Shown here in pieces: positions 39,064 to 47,845 of a DNA stretch of 64,000 nucleotides (positions are counted from its first letter, which is position 1; the number at the start of each line of letters is the position of its first letter). The notes beneath the pieces are model-generated. The model was given only the letters and a program-made list of their open reading frames with translations, was not told where the DNA came from and searched no databases. The stretch lies in contig NZ_JAEULY010000004.1 in the NCBI RefSeq assembly GCF_016793595.1, forward strand, positions 310,001 through 374,000, in the 5' to 3' direction. A program made the translations under genes and the position numbers. Origin of the DNA: Phreatobacter sp. GTDB lineage: Bacteria; Pseudomonadota; Alphaproteobacteria; Rhizobiales; Phreatobacteraceae.

Positions 39064-39090
39064 GTTCGATCCCTAACCATATGAGCTGTC

Positions 39091-40239
39091 ATGAACCGCC
39101 GCCTGTTCCTCGTCTCCGCCGGCACGACCGGACTTGTCGCCGTCGCCGGCATGTCCGCCTTCAGCCTGACCCGCACGCCGACCGCCGCCCTTGCGCCCTG
39201 GACGGAGGCCGGAGCCGACCGCGGCGACCCGCGCCGCTTCGTCGTCGCGCACGCCGTGCTCGCGCCGAATCCGCACAACCGTCAGCCTTGGATCGTCGAG
39301 CTCACCAGACCACTGACGATGACGCTCTGGTGCGATCTCGACCGCCGGCTGCCGCACACCGATCCGTTCGACCGCCAGATCGTGATCGGCCTCGGCTGTT
39401 TCACCGAGATCGCCAGCCTTGCCGCCGGGGCCATCGGGTATCGGCTCGACGTGGCCGCATTCCCGGAAGGCGAGCCGCAGCCGCGCCTCGATCGGCGGCC
39501 GGTCGCCCATCTGACGCTGGTCCGCGACGAAGCCGCCCGTCCGGACCCGCTGTTCGGTCAGATCAAGGCGCGCCGGTCCACCAAGCGGCCGTTCGACATG
39601 GCGAAACCAGTTCCGGTATCGGCGCTGGCGCAGTTGCAGGCCCTGTCCGGACCGCTCGCGGCCGTCGCGGCGCTGACGGCCCCCGATGCGGTCGCGCGCG
39701 TACGCGCGCTCGCGTGGGAGGCTTGGGAGATCGAGGCGAAGACGGCCCGCACCCATCAGGAGAGCGTCGATCTCATGCGCATCGGCCGGCGCGAGATCGA
39801 GGCCAATCCGGACGGCATCTCGCTCGGCGGCCCGTTCCTCGAAGGGCTGTCGCTGATCGGCCAGCTGTCGCGGGCGCAGCTCGCCGATCCCGCGTCCTCG
39901 GCCTACCGGATGGGCGCGGACATGTATCGCGCGATGCTGGCGGCGACGCCGGCCTATTGCATGGTGGTCGCGCCAGACGAGAGCCGCGCCGGCCAGTTCG
40001 CTGCCGGCCGCGCCTATCTGCGCGCCAATCTGGCAGCGGCGGCGGCCGGCCTGTCGCTCCACCCGGTCAGCCAGGCGCTGCAGGAATTTCCGGAAATGGC
40101 TGGTGTGAAGGCGCGTCTTGAAGCCGCGCTTGGCATCGCGGCTCCGAATCGACTGCACATGCTGGCGCGGCTCGGCTACGGTCCTGCCGTTCCGCAGACG
40201 CCGCGCTGGGCGGCCTCGACCCGCATCAGGACCGCATGA
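39091..40239 (+). CDS. Acg-family FMN-binding oxidoreductase (nitroreductase-like), Tat-type signal
   Basis: A protein of 382 residues from the Acg group of degenerate-duplicated nitroreductases. It begins with a twin-arginine-like signal (MNRRLFLVSAGTTGLVAVAG), then AHAVLAPNPHNRQPWIVEL, a nitroreductase flavin-binding pattern, IKARRSTKRPFDMAKPVP, and a C-terminal HMLARLGYGPAVPQTPR that resembles the flavin-phosphate site. Members bind FMN; some are thought to store rather than turn over flavin. It overlaps the MarR gene by four bases (ATGA), so translation is coupled. The MarR regulator and operator suggest induction by a small aromatic or redox compound. Confidence 0.82.
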   Translation: MNRRLFLVSAGTTGLVAVAGMSAFSLTRTPTAALAPWTEAGADRGDPRRFVVAHAVLAPNPHNRQPWIVELTRPLTMTLWCDLDRRLPHTDPFDRQIVIGLGCFTEIASLAAGAIGYRLDVAAFPEGEPQPRLDRRPVAHLTLVRDEAARPDPLFGQIKARRSTKRPFDMAKPVPVSALAQLQALSGPLAAVAALTAPDAVARVRALAWEAWEIEAKTARTHQESVDLMRIGRREIEANPDGISLGGPFLEGLSLIGQLSRAQLADPASSAYRMGADMYRAMLAATPAYCMVVAPDESRAGQFAAGRAYLRANLAAAAAGLSLHPVSQALQEFPEMAGVKARLEAALGIAAPNRLHMLARLGYGPAVPQTPRWAASTRIRTA

Positions 40240-40706
40240 GCCGCACAGACGACACGATCGACGTCGCATTTCGCGTCTTCAACGAGATCGGCATCGTCAG
40301 CCAGCTCGCCGCGACGGCGTTCGAGCGGATCATGCCGGCCGGGATGACGCTGGCCCAGTTCACCGTGCTCAACCATTTCGCGCGGCTGGGCGGAGAGAGG
40401 CGGCCAACCGATCTTGCCCGGGCTTTCCAGGTCACCAAGGCGACCATGACCTCGACCTTGCAGAAGCTTGACGCGAAGGCGCTCGTCGCGGTGACATCCG
40501 ATGCCCGCGACGGCCGGGGCCGGCTGGTTTCCCTGACCGACGCCGGGCGCGCCATGCATGCCGACTGCATCGCGCGCCTGCACCCCATGCTGCGGGAACT
40601 CGTCGGCGCCATCGGGCCGGAACCATTCAAGGCGGCGCTTGATCCCCTCACGCGCCTTCGCGAGACGCTCGACGCCATGCGCGAGGGCGGCAATCCCGGG
40701 CGCTGA
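40236..40706 (+). CDS. MarR-family transcription regulator
   Basis: A winged-helix repressor of 156 residues. The DNA-binding part reads RPTDLARAFQVTKATMTSTL for the helix-turn-helix and VAVTSDARDGRGRLVSLTDA for the wing, with the usual Asp-Arg pair. N- and C-terminal helices form the dimer interface. It begins inside the stop codon of the Acg gene, with AGGAC just before the ATG. The inverted repeat upstream of the operon is of MarR size and symmetry, so it most likely represses this operon until a ligand binds. Confidence 0.9.
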   Translation: MSRTDDTIDVAFRVFNEIGIVSQLAATAFERIMPAGMTLAQFTVLNHFARLGGERRPTDLARAFQVTKATMTSTLQKLDAKALVAVTSDARDGRGRLVSLTDAGRAMHADCIARLHPMLRELVGAIGPEPFKAALDPLTRLRETLDAMREGGNPGR

Positions 40707-40787
40707 TCGTTGCCATCACGGAAATGCGCTTGCGGCGACGGCATGGCGTGAGGGATCGTCGCGCGCATCTCGTTCCGCGGCGCGCCA

Positions 40788-41699
40788 ATGACCTCGACGA
40801 CACCTTCGGCCGGCTCCGGCACTGCTCCTGCGCCGCATACCCTGCTCGGGCTGGCGCTCGGCTTCGTCGGGGTCGTCATTTTCGGCGCAACCCTGCCGGC
40901 GACGCGGGTCGCGGTCGGCCACATGGACCCGTGGTTCGTCGCGCTGGGACGCGCGGCGGCGGCCGGTCTGATCGCGGTCGCGGTTCTGGCGGTGCTGAGG
41001 CGCCCCCTGCCCCCGAGGCGCGATCTCAGCCGCTACGCGGTCGTGGCGCTGTGCCTGATCGCCGGGTTTCCCGGGTTCTCCTCGCTCGCAATGGTCACAG
41101 TGCCGGCGAGCCATGGCGGCGTGGTGATCGGCATCCTGCCGCTCGGCACCGCGATTGCCGCGGCGCTCGTCGCGCGCGAGCGCCCGTCGATAGGCTTCTG
41201 GCTGACGGGGCTCGCGGGAGCCGCGCTCGTGCTCGTCTTCACGTTCCGGCAAGCTGGCGGATTTCACGTCTCGCCGGGCGATCTGTTCCTCGTCGTGGCG
41301 GTCGCCGCGGCGGCGATCGGCTATACGGTCAGCGGCATGCTCACGCGCACCCGCCCGGGATGGGAAGTGGTCTCGTGGATGCTGGTGCTCGCCCTGCCCG
41401 TGACGCTGCCCCTCGCGTGGTGGCTTGCGCCGGCCGAGCCGGCCTCGGTGCCGGCGGCGGCATGGTGGAGCTTCGCCTACGTCGCCCTGTTCAGCCAGTA
41501 TCTCGGCTTCTTCTTCTGGAATGCCGGCCTCGCCTTGGGCGGGATCGCGCGCGTCGGCCAGATTCAGCTCCTTCAACCTTTCGTGACACTCGGCATCGCC
41601 GCGACACTGAACCGAGAACCGGTGGGCGCGGATACGCTTTTGTTCGCCGTGGCGGTCGCCGCATGCGTTCTCGCGGGCAGCCGGATGAAGGCGCGCTGA
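40788..41699 (+). CDS. EamA/DMT-superfamily transporter
   Basis: A membrane protein of 303 residues with ten helices in two EamA halves. It opens LLGLALGFVGVVIFGATLPA TRVAVGHMDP and includes ASHGGVVIGILPLGTAIAAA in the first half. The second half has YVALFSQYLGFFFWNAGLAL and QIQLLQPFVTLGIAATLNRE, the typical final EamA motif. Substrate unknown. It is the third gene after the operator at 39 kb, 81 bases downstream of MarR on the same strand, and might be part of the same response, although the gap leaves room for its own promoter. Confidence 0.85.
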   Translation: MTSTTPSAGSGTAPAPHTLLGLALGFVGVVIFGATLPATRVAVGHMDPWFVALGRAAAAGLIAVAVLAVLRRPLPPRRDLSRYAVVALCLIAGFPGFSSLAMVTVPASHGGVVIGILPLGTAIAAALVARERPSIGFWLTGLAGAALVLVFTFRQAGGFHVSPGDLFLVVAVAAAAIGYTVSGMLTRTRPGWEVVSWMLVLALPVTLPLAWWLAPAEPASVPAAAWWSFAYVALFSQYLGFFFWNAGLALGGIARVGQIQLLQPFVTLGIAATLNREPVGADTLLFAVAVAACVLAGSRMKAR

Positions 41700-41758
41700 C
41701 GCCGGAGGCCAACCGTTGCGGGTGGCCTTTGGCAGGCCGTTTGCGTTAGGATCGCGGC

Positions 41759-42925
41759 ATGCGGACCCGCCTGTTGCCTGCGTTCCTGTCCTGCGTTTCC
41801 GTGCTGCTGGCCGCCCCGCCAGCCGAGGCACAGCTCGACCTGCGGCCACCCGGCGCAAGCCAGCCCACCGCCAGCCGCCCGGCGGCGCGCCCGGCCCGCA
41901 CCGCGACGCGCGCGCCGCGCACCGCTCCGATTCCCGAGCCGCGCCCGGCGGAGGCCGGCGAGGGCGCGGAAGCGCCCGGTCCCGAGCTCGCCACCGCGCC
42001 ACCCGCAGCGGAGCCCGCCCGACCCGGCCCCGCACCCGCGCCTTCGGCTCCTGCTCCGGCGCCTGCCGCCGCAGCGCCCCCCGCACCGGCGGCTCCCCCC
42101 GCCGCATCCGCTGCTCCGAGCCGGATCGACGAGGCGTTCCGCTCGGCGGAGGCAGCGGCAGGACGGGCGCCCGCCATGCCGGAATCGCATCCGGCCATCA
42201 TCAATGCGCCGATTCCGGCGGGACGACCGGGTGTGCCCGTTCCGCCGCCAGCCGCAGCGGCCCCGCCCCCGGTCCAGGCCGAAGCGGCACTCGCGACCGC
42301 CGATCCGCCGCAGATCGAGGCGCCCTTCGCGGAGGCGCCGCCACGCCGGTTCGAGGGGCGCGCCTTCTCCGACAAGCGCTTTCCCGTCGGCCGCGCCGCC
42401 CATCTGCCGACCATCCGCGCGCAGGCGGCGGCAGCCCGCGTCCCCGTCGATCTCGCGGATGCCGTGGCGACCGTCGAGAGCGCCTACGATCCGCATGCGG
42501 TCGGCCTCGTCGACGAGATCGGCCTGATGCAGGTGCGCCCCGCCATCGCCCGCCAGCTCGGCTTCGAGGGCACGATCCAGGACCTGTTCGAGCCGGAGAC
42601 CAATATCCGCCTCGGGATGATCTATCTCGCCGGGGCATGGGAGCGCTCCGGCGGCAATCTCTGTCAGGCGCTGATGAAATACCGCGCCGGCTGGGACGAG
42701 ACGCAGATGAGCGCGCTGTCGCTGGAATATTGCCGGCGTGCGGTCGTGCATCTCACCGCCATCGGCTCGCCGCTGGCGCGCGGCGTCACGGTACCGACCG
42801 GGGCTGCCACACCGCCGCCCGGTCAGCGCTCGACCAGCCAGTTCAACTGGCAGGACCATGAAAGCCGCATGCGCCAGATCGACAACCGTTTCGGCGGCCA
42901 GAACTTCGGCATCATAGCTCGGTAG
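41759..42925 (+). CDS. lytic transglycosylase (SLT domain) with Pro/Ala-rich linker
   Basis: A secreted murein lytic transglycosylase of 388 residues. After a signal peptide (1-24, cut after AEA) comes a very long Pro/Ala-rich linker (about 28-200), then an SLT domain (about 215-325). The catalytic Glu240 lies in ADAVATVESAYDPHAVG, followed by DEIGLMQVRPAIARQLGF and NIRLGMIYLAGAW, the GLMQ and NI..G motifs of family 1. It would cut glycan strands to make anhydromuropeptides. The linker may let the domain reach through the peptidoglycan. It is not next to a secretion system or flagellar gene. Confidence 0.87.
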   Translation: MRTRLLPAFLSCVSVLLAAPPAEAQLDLRPPGASQPTASRPAARPARTATRAPRTAPIPEPRPAEAGEGAEAPGPELATAPPAAEPARPGPAPAPSAPAPAPAAAAPPAPAAPPAASAAPSRIDEAFRSAEAAAGRAPAMPESHPAIINAPIPAGRPGVPVPPPAAAAPPPVQAEAALATADPPQIEAPFAEAPPRRFEGRAFSDKRFPVGRAAHLPTIRAQAAAARVPVDLADAVATVESAYDPHAVGLVDEIGLMQVRPAIARQLGFEGTIQDLFEPETNIRLGMIYLAGAWERSGGNLCQALMKYRAGWDETQMSALSLEYCRRAVVHLTAIGSPLARGVTVPTGAATPPPGQRSTSQFNWQDHESRMRQIDNRFGGQNFGIIAR

Positions 42926-42995
42926 CAGCAGCGTCCATAGACGCGGCGGCGGCGACCGCCCTAGGCTCCCCGCACATCTTGCAAGGAGCCTTCGC

Positions 42996-44126
42996 ATGCC
43001 CGTCACCACCGATGTCGATCAGGTCATCGCCGACATCACCCGCTGGGCCTCGATCGAGAGCCCGACCTACGATGCCGCGGCGGTCAACCGCATGATGGAC
43101 GAGGGCGCCAAGGACCTCGACGCCATGGGCTTTCGCATCGACCGGATCGCCGGCACGCAGGGTTTTGGCGATATCGTCATCGGCCGGCTGGACGGCGCGG
43201 AACAGGGCCCCGGCCTGCTGATCCTCGCCCATGTCGACACCGTCCACGCCGTCGGCACGCTGGCCGGCCCGCTGCCGATCCGGCGCGAGGGCGACAGGCT
43301 GTACGGGCCGGGTGTCACCGACATGAAGGGCGGCACGGTGCTGGCGCTGCACGTGCTCGCCAAGATCATCAAGGCCAAGGGCGGCAAGCTGCGCCGCGAC
43401 GTCACCGTCATCCTGATCCCCGACGAGGAGGTCGGCTCGCCCTCCTCGCGCGCCACCATCGAGGCAGAGGCCGCCAAGGCCGCCCATGTGCTGGTGCCCG
43501 AGCCGGGCCGCGAGCATTTCGTCACCTCCGGCCGCCATGCGGTGGTGCGCTATCACATCCACGTCCACGGCCGGCCCTCGCATGCCGGCGCGGCGATCAG
43601 CCGTGGCGTCAGCGCGATCCGCGCCATGGCCCGGCTGATCGAGACCATCGAGGACTGGTCGGACTACGAGCGCGGCCAGACCTTCGCTGTCGGGCGGGTC
43701 AATGCCGGCACCTGGGTCAATGTCGTGCCGGTCATCTGCTCGGCCGAGGTGCTCTGCGTCGCCGCGACGCCGGAGGATCTCGCCGACATCGACGTCAGGC
43801 TGAAGACGCTGCGCGCGCCCTTCCCCAATACGCGCATCACCATCGAGCCCGGACCGGTGCGGCCCCTGTTCGTTGCCGGAGCCGGCACGATGGAACTCTA
43901 CGCCAAGGCCAAGGCGATCGCCGACAAGCATGGCTTCCCCATCGACCATTTCCAGTCTGGCGGCGGCTCGGATGGCAATTTCACCGGCGCCATGGGCGTC
44001 GCGACGCTCGACGGCCTCGGGGTCTGGGGCGGCGGCATCCACACCAAGGAAGAGTATTGCGACATCCGCTCGATCACGCCGCGCGGCACGATCCTCGCGG
44101 GGCTGATCGAGGATATCGCCGCCTGA
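42996..44126 (+). CDS. M20-family metallopeptidase, glutamate carboxypeptidase type
   Basis: A zinc hydrolase of 376 residues in the M20 (CPG2-like) family. Metal and catalytic motifs are LLILAHVDTVHAVG (ligand His and catalytic Asp), YGPGVTDMKGGTVLAL (bridging Asp), LIPDEEVGSPSSRATI (general base Glu and ligand Glu) and WGGGIHTKEEY with the last His. A dimerisation domain lies at about 180-290 with IHVHGRPSHAGAAISRGVSA. No signal peptide is present. Substrates in this branch are N-acyl amino acids or C-terminal glutamate; which applies is unknown. Confidence 0.88.
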   Translation: MPVTTDVDQVIADITRWASIESPTYDAAAVNRMMDEGAKDLDAMGFRIDRIAGTQGFGDIVIGRLDGAEQGPGLLILAHVDTVHAVGTLAGPLPIRREGDRLYGPGVTDMKGGTVLALHVLAKIIKAKGGKLRRDVTVILIPDEEVGSPSSRATIEAEAAKAAHVLVPEPGREHFVTSGRHAVVRYHIHVHGRPSHAGAAISRGVSAIRAMARLIETIEDWSDYERGQTFAVGRVNAGTWVNVVPVICSAEVLCVAATPEDLADIDVRLKTLRAPFPNTRITIEPGPVRPLFVAGAGTMELYAKAKAIADKHGFPIDHFQSGGGSDGNFTGAMGVATLDGLGVWGGGIHTKEEYCDIRSITPRGTILAGLIEDIAA

Positions 44127-44132
44127 GAAGGC

Positions 44133-44570
44133 TCAGTCGCCGTCGATCAGGCGGATGCGGCTCACCGTCAGGCAGCCGCCCTGCCTGACGATGCCGATCT
44201 CCTTCAGGTAGAGGTTGTTGTGCAGGATGCCGGAGGGGCCGAACCGACAGACCGCACCCGAACAGGCTATCCCGTCCAGCACCTGACGGCCGCGTGGCTC
44301 CTGCCGGCCTGCTACCCGGTCGAGGCGGGCGTCGAGGCCGCCGAGCCGGACGGTCAGGCGATCCGTCCGGTCGTTCAGGGAATGCTGGATGATGAGGCTT
44401 ACCGGCCGATCCGGCAGGCGGGCAGCAAGGCCCGCCATGGACCGGGCGGTGAAAGCGGCCGCAACGTCGCGCCCCAACTGCTCCAGGCTGCCGGCGTGAC
44501 ATCGCGGCTGGGCGACAGCGGGAGCGGACAGGAGGAGCAGAACCGGCGCGGCGGCGCGGATGGACAGCAT
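44133..44570 (-). CDS. hypothetical secreted protein
   Basis: I do not recognise this product of 145 residues. A signal peptide (MLSIRAAAPVLLLLSAPAVA) is followed by CHAGSLEQLGRDVAAAFTAR, DRPVSLIIQHSLNDRTDRLT and IACSGAVCRFGPSGILHNNL. Three to four cysteines could form disulfides. The start at 44570 is taken because it opens the signal peptide; the frame extends 33 codons upstream into non-signal sequence. It converges with the M20 peptidase gene (6 bases between stops) and is divergent from the AhpD-like gene. Confidence 0.68.
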   Translation of the reverse strand: MLSIRAAAPVLLLLSAPAVAQPRCHAGSLEQLGRDVAAAFTARSMAGLAARLPDRPVSLIIQHSLNDRTDRLTVRLGGLDARLDRVAGRQEPRGRQVLDGIACSGAVCRFGPSGILHNNLYLKEIGIVRQGGCLTVSRIRLIDGD

Positions 44571-44686
44571 GGCGATCCGGCAAGTGTCAGAAGGCGTCGA
44601 CCCCGTCGTGACCCTAGACAGACGGGACGCTTCCGCCAAGATCGGGCCGATACCAAAGCCGCAGGACATCCAGACCGGAGCAACCC

Positions 44687-45109
44687 ATGTCGACCATGCC
44701 CGTCCTTTCCGACGAGGAGCTTTCGCCGGAGGCCGCCGCGGTCTTCGCCGACATCCGCGCGACCCGGAAGACCGATTTCGTCAACAATTTCTGGCGTGTT
44801 CTGGCGCACGATCCCGTCGCGCTGAAGCGGACCTGGGAGAGCGTCCGGCAGGTGATGGCGCCCGGCGCGCTCGACCCGCTGACCAAGGAGCTCCTCTATG
44901 TCGCCGCCTCGGTGGCGAACAATTGCGAATATTGCATCCGCTCGCACACGGCCGCGGCGCGCGCCAAGGGCATGACCGACGCGCAGTTCATGGAGCTCGT
45001 CGCGGTTGTCGGCATGGCGTCGGAAACCAACCGGATCGCCACCGCGCTGCAAGTGCCGGTGGACGCCGCATTCCGGCCGGCAACCGACACGCCGTTCAAT
45101 CAGGTGTGA
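44687..45109 (+). CDS. carboxymuconolactone decarboxylase / AhpD-like protein
   Basis: A helical protein of 140 residues from the CMD/AhpD family. The motif NCEYCIRSHTAAARAKGM contains the CxxC-plus-His set of AhpD-like peroxidases, so it is more likely a redox or alkylhydroperoxidase protein than a decarboxylase. It begins MSTMPVLSDEELSPEAAAVF. GGAG seven bases before the ATG at 44687 supports the start. It lies alone, divergent from a hypothetical secreted protein. Confidence 0.86.
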   Translation: MSTMPVLSDEELSPEAAAVFADIRATRKTDFVNNFWRVLAHDPVALKRTWESVRQVMAPGALDPLTKELLYVAASVANNCEYCIRSHTAAARAKGMTDAQFMELVAVVGMASETNRIATALQVPVDAAFRPATDTPFNQV

Positions 45110-45243
45110 ACTGCAAGGGCGGCGGAAGATCGGCCCGGCCGCAGGCGGCGGTCGCCAATCCGCCCCATTTCGTGGTTGACTAGAGGCCGACGAAATCCTG
45201 CGGAAACACGGCAGGACCACCTTCCCGCCGAACGGGGTATGCG

Positions 45244-46833
45244 ATGAAACGAACAGGCTCGACGACTTCAACCGGCACCGCCTTGCTGGGCTCGCGCATT
45301 GGCGGCGGACTGGCCGCGACGGCGCTGGTCTTCGCTCTCGGCGCGGGGCTCGGCACCATGCCGCCGGTCGTGAAACCGGCGCAGGCGCGGCAGGCCATCG
45401 ACCTCTCGGACCTCGCCGAGCGAGTCATCGACGCCGTCGTCAACATCTCGACCTCGACGCGCGTCGACACCGCAGCCGGCCCGCGCCCCGGAGCGCCCGG
45501 CGGACGCGGCGTGCCTCCCGGCGGCCAGGGGCAGCGCCCCGGCCCCGGCGCGCCCTTCGACGAGCTGTTCGAGGAGTTCTTCCGCCGTCGCGGTGAAAAC
45601 CCGCCCGGCGGTCCGGGCGGACCGCCCGGCCAGCAGCAGCCGCAGCGCCGCCAGTCCTCGCTCGGCTCCGGCTTCGTGATCGACGCCACCGGCATCATCA
45701 TCACCAACAATCACGTGATCGACGGCGCCGACGAGATCACCGCGATCTTCAACGACGGAACGCGCCTGCGCGCGGAGGTCGTCGGCCGCGACCGCGACAT
45801 CGACATCGCCGTGCTGCGCGTGCAGCCGACGCGGCCGCTGCGGGCGGTGAATCTCGCCGATTCCGACAAGATCCGCATTGGCGAGCCGGTCATGGCCATC
45901 GGCAACCCGCTCGGTCTCGGCGGCACGGTGACCGCCGGCATCGTCTCGGCGAAGAACCGCGACATCCAGTCCGGCCCCTTCGACAACTACATCCAGACGG
46001 ACGCCGCCATCAATCGCGGCAATTCCGGCGGCCCGCTGTTCAACATGGCCGGCGACGTGATCGGCATCAACACGGCGATCTTCTCGCAGTCCGGCGGCAA
46101 TATCGGCATCGCCTTCGCGGTGCCGGCCAACACCGCGCGACCGGTCATCGCGCAGCTGCGCGAATTCGGCGAGACGCGGCGCGGCTGGCTGGGCGTGCGC
46201 ATTCAGGAGGTGACCGACGAGATCGCCGAAAGCCTGCGCCTCGGTTCGCGCCGTGGCGCGCTCATCGCCGGCGTCGAGCAGAACGGCCCGGCCGGGCCGG
46301 CCGGCATGCGCACGGGCGACGTCATCGTCTCGTTTGACGGCCGCGACGTGCGCAATTCCCGCGAACTGCCCCGCATCGTGTCGGAGACCGCGGTCGGCAA
46401 GGCCGTGCCGGTCATCGTCATGCGCGAGGGCCGCGAGGAGACCCTGACTGTCACGCTCGGCCGCCGCGAGGGCAACATCCAGCAGGCCTCCACCGGCCAG
46501 CAGCCGCAGCAGCGCGCGCCGCAGCGGGCCCCGACCGTCTCGGCGCTGGGTCTCCAGCTCTCGGGCCTGACCGCCGAGACGCGCCAGCGCTTCCGCCTGC
46601 GCGACGACGTGCGCGGCGTGGTCGTCACCGAGGTCGATCCGAACTCGCGGGCGGCGGAGCGGCGCATCCAGGCCGGCGACGTCATCCTCGAAGTGCAGAA
46701 CGAGGCGGTGAACGCACCCGCCGACGTGACGCGCCGGATCGAGGCGCTGCGCGCGGAGGGCCGCAATTCAGCGCTGTTCCTCGTCGCCAATGCCGAAGGC
46801 GACCGCCGCTTCGTGGCGCTGAACCTGAGGTAA
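45244..46833 (+). CDS. degP: DegP/HtrA-family periplasmic serine protease (Do-like)
   Basis: An exported protease and chaperone of 529 residues with an N-terminal signal or anchor (about 18-38). The catalytic triad is His157 in ITNNHVIDG, Asp187 in RDIDIAVLRV and Ser261 in NRGNSGGPLFN. Two PDZ domains follow: about 305-400 (RRGWLGVRIQEVTDEIA) and about 435-525 (GVVVTEVDPNSRAAERRIQA). A Gly/Pro-rich stretch of about 60 residues (75-137) occupies the place of the LA loop, around PFDELFEEFFRRRGE. Length and domains fit the Do/MucD group. A palindromic repeat follows the stop. Confidence 0.93.
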   Translation: MKRTGSTTSTGTALLGSRIGGGLAATALVFALGAGLGTMPPVVKPAQARQAIDLSDLAERVIDAVVNISTSTRVDTAAGPRPGAPGGRGVPPGGQGQRPGPGAPFDELFEEFFRRRGENPPGGPGGPPGQQQPQRRQSSLGSGFVIDATGIIITNNHVIDGADEITAIFNDGTRLRAEVVGRDRDIDIAVLRVQPTRPLRAVNLADSDKIRIGEPVMAIGNPLGLGGTVTAGIVSAKNRDIQSGPFDNYIQTDAAINRGNSGGPLFNMAGDVIGINTAIFSQSGGNIGIAFAVPANTARPVIAQLREFGETRRGWLGVRIQEVTDEIAESLRLGSRRGALIAGVEQNGPAGPAGMRTGDVIVSFDGRDVRNSRELPRIVSETAVGKAVPVIVMREGREETLTVTLGRREGNIQQASTGQQPQQRAPQRAPTVSALGLQLSGLTAETRQRFRLRDDVRGVVVTEVDPNSRAAERRIQAGDVILEVQNEAVNAPADVTRRIEALRAEGRNSALFLVANAEGDRRFVALNLR

Positions 46834-46839
46834 CGTCGA

Positions 46840-46880
46840 GCATGATCCCGAGAAGCGGGAACCGGCTTTCGGGATCATGC
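46840..46880. repeat. palindromic intergenic repeat (GATCATGC type)
   Basis: GCATGATCCCGA (46840-46851) and TCGGGATCATGC (46869-46880) are perfect inverted arms of 12 bases, and the 17-base middle carries a smaller AAGC/GCTT hairpin. This cruciform form matches a dispersed small repeat I know from many Hyphomicrobiales genomes. It lies 7 bases after the degP stop, between convergent genes, and may also stop transcripts. Only one copy is in the window. Confidence 0.75.
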
Positions 46881-46942
46881 GTCATCGAGGCTCAAGGGCG
46901 GGCGCTCCGATTGGATCGGAACCGCCGCCTGGGCAGCCCCGG

Positions 46943-47845
46943 TTATTCCGCGAAGTCGGCGCGCGCATACCCCTGAGCGAAGAGCAGCGCCGAGAGATCG
47001 GCGTGCTCGATGCGGGCGGCTGCGGCTTCCGCGACCTTCGGCTTGGCTTGGAAGGCGACGCCGAGGCCGGCCTCGCCCAGCATGGCGAGATCGTTAGCCC
47101 CATCGCCCACCGCGAGCGTCTCGACGATCTGGAGCGAGAACTTCTCGCGCAGCTCGACCAGCGTGTCGCGCTTGGCCTCGCGCCCGAGGATCGGCTCGCG
47201 GACCAGGCCGGAGAACTGGCCGCCTTCCGTCTCCAGCAGGTTGGCGCGGTCCTCGTGAAAGCCGATCATCGCGCCGATACGGGCGGTGAACAGCGTGAAG
47301 CCCCCGGAGACCAGCGCGGTATAGGCACCATTGGCGCGCATGGTGCGCACGAGTTCGCGGCCGCCCCCGGTCAGCGTGATGCGCCGCTCGATGACATCGT
47401 CGACGACGCTGGCGGGCAGGCCCTTCAGCAGGGCGACCCGCTCGCGCAGCGCCGGTTCGAAAGCGATCTCGCCGCGCATGGCTCGCTCGGTGATCGCCGA
47501 GACATGCTCCTTGAGGCCGACGAGATCGGCCAGTTCGTCGATGCATTCCTGGCCGATCATGGTGGAATCCATGTCGGCGAGGAACAGTCGCTTCCGGCGC
47601 GTCGCCGCCTCCTGGACAATGACATCGACGGGCGCGCCGCCGAGCCCGGCGCGGACAGCATCGGCGATGGCGCGGTTGTCCGCTGGACCGGAGGGTGCGA
47701 AAGGGATGTCGGCGGCAATGCCGGGATCGAGCGTCACAGCCTCGCCCGGCAGGGGCAGCCGGGCCGCTGCCGCCGCGAGAACGTCGGCTGAGACCGCGCC
47801 GCGGTCCGGATGGGAGACAAGGGTCGCGACGTGGCTGAAGGACAT
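46943..47845 (-). CDS. serB: phosphoserine phosphatase
   Basis: A HAD phosphatase of 300 residues that performs the last step of serine synthesis. The N-terminal 75 residues form an ACT-like or SerB-type domain ([16 protein letters not shown]). The HAD motifs are [18 protein letters not shown] with nucleophile Asp91 and Asp93, [19 protein letters not shown] (motif II Ser), KRDTL (motif III Lys) and [12 protein letters not shown] (motif IV). No start other than the ATG at 47845 is available before residue 93, so the overlap with the head of miaA on the other strand is unavoidable. Serine synthesis is otherwise not represented nearby. Confidence 0.93.
   Translation of the reverse strand: MSFSHVATLVSHPDRGAVSADVLAAAAARLPLPGEAVTLDPGIAADIPFAPSGPADNRAIADAVRAGLGGAPVDVIVQEAATRRKRLFLADMDSTMIGQECIDELADLVGLKEHVSAITERAMRGEIAFEPALRERVALLKGLPASVVDDVIERRITLTGGGRELVRTMRANGAYTALVSGGFTLFTARIGAMIGFHEDRANLLETEGGQFSGLVREPILGREAKRDTLVELREKFSLQIVETLAVGDGANDLAMLGEAGLGVAFQAKPKVAEAAAARIEHADLSALLFAQGYARADFAE

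Noticed and set aside
39061..39090. GTTCGATCC resembling a tRNA T-loop
   Set aside because: No acceptor or anticodon stem can be built around it; it lies in the leader of the Acg gene.
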